Shown here: piece after piece, positions 62,037 to 64,000 of the stretch | Layout: each line of letters begins with the position of its first letter | Position numbering within the stretch: the first letter of the stretch is position 1 | Assembly (NCBI GenBank): GCA_963770505.1 | Contig: CAVYPR010000006.1 | Location: forward strand, 682,001 to 746,000 | Direction: 5' to 3' | DNA length: 64,000 nt | Source: CAVYPR01 sp963770505 | GTDB taxonomy: Bacteria > Actinomycetota > Acidimicrobiia > Acidimicrobiales > RAAP-2 | Program-made: the position numbers and the translations under genes | Notes under the pieces: model-generated | Database searches by the model: none | What the model was told of the DNA's origin: nothing | The model's input: the letters and a program-made list of their open reading frames with translations, nothing else

Positions 62037-64000
<1,964 letters not shown>

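Overview
The window is a 64 kb piece of a very GC-rich chromosome (most third codon positions are G or C; GTG and TTG starts are common). Gene content and order fit an actinobacterium: str, S10, spc and alpha ribosomal clusters running directly into truA, rplM-rpsI, glmM, glmS, acpS, alr and the t6A genes, then groES-groEL with a CIRCE operator, guaB3-guaA, pcrA, sucCD and purN-purH-folD. GuaB3, the zinc forms of S14, S4 and L36, and a mycobacterial-type LexA box point the same way. An uncultured Acidimicrobiia-like lineage is my guess; I cannot prove it from the sequence. I see no IS element, prophage, CRISPR array, rRNA or tRNA gene, and no gene-free stretch over about 250 bases.

Layout. 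1-3175: small, mostly plus-strand accessory genes (end of a PEP-utilising enzyme, an ArdC/ImmA-like protein, a cupin, a RibD-like reductase on the minus strand, a 69-residue unknown). 3195-9777: central and one-carbon metabolism on the minus strand (mdh, icd, metF, a cupin, folD, purH, purN). 9894-11222: a secreted phosphoesterase on the plus strand. 11240-13819: sucD, sucC and a B12-binding mutase subunit. 13894-19912: pcrA, guaA, guaB3 and a Nudix hydrolase. 20010-22037: groEL and groES. 22241-23146: an SDR oxidoreductase. 23242-28347: an SOS-boxed AlkB-like gene, rlmN, then tsaD, rimI, tsaB, tsaE and a family-4 uracil-DNA glycosylase. 28376-35570: an alpha/beta hydrolase, alr, NAD(P)HX repair, acpS, glmS and glmM (cell wall and lipid precursors). 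35575-64000: about 29 kb of translation and transcription machinery ending in rpoC and a 5'-truncated rpoB. From 23.2 kb to the end every gene is on the minus strand, so transcription runs from high to low coordinates, and neighbours are often coupled by GTGA, ATGA or TGATG stop/start overlaps.

Control signals are unusually readable. Ten genes or operons have a TANNNT -10 hexamer 6 to 9 bases before the start codon, which implies leaderless or nearly leaderless mRNAs. Complete TTGCC(C/G)-N17-TAGCAT promoters precede groES and rpsL. A perfect CIRCE operator abuts the groES promoter, and a perfect actinobacterial LexA box precedes the AlkB-like gene.

Two features need caution. Thirteen genes, many of them essential (rpsD, rpsE, rplO, secY, adk, map, tsaD and others), carry single-base frame breaks, each removable by one base. 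No slippery motif is shared and none occurs beyond 44.3 kb, so residual sequencing indels are the likeliest cause. Also, infA has no ATG, GTG or TTG start, only a CTG with a well-placed Shine-Dalgarno. Several S10-cluster proteins (S3, L4, L22, L29) carry long acidic C-terminal tails.
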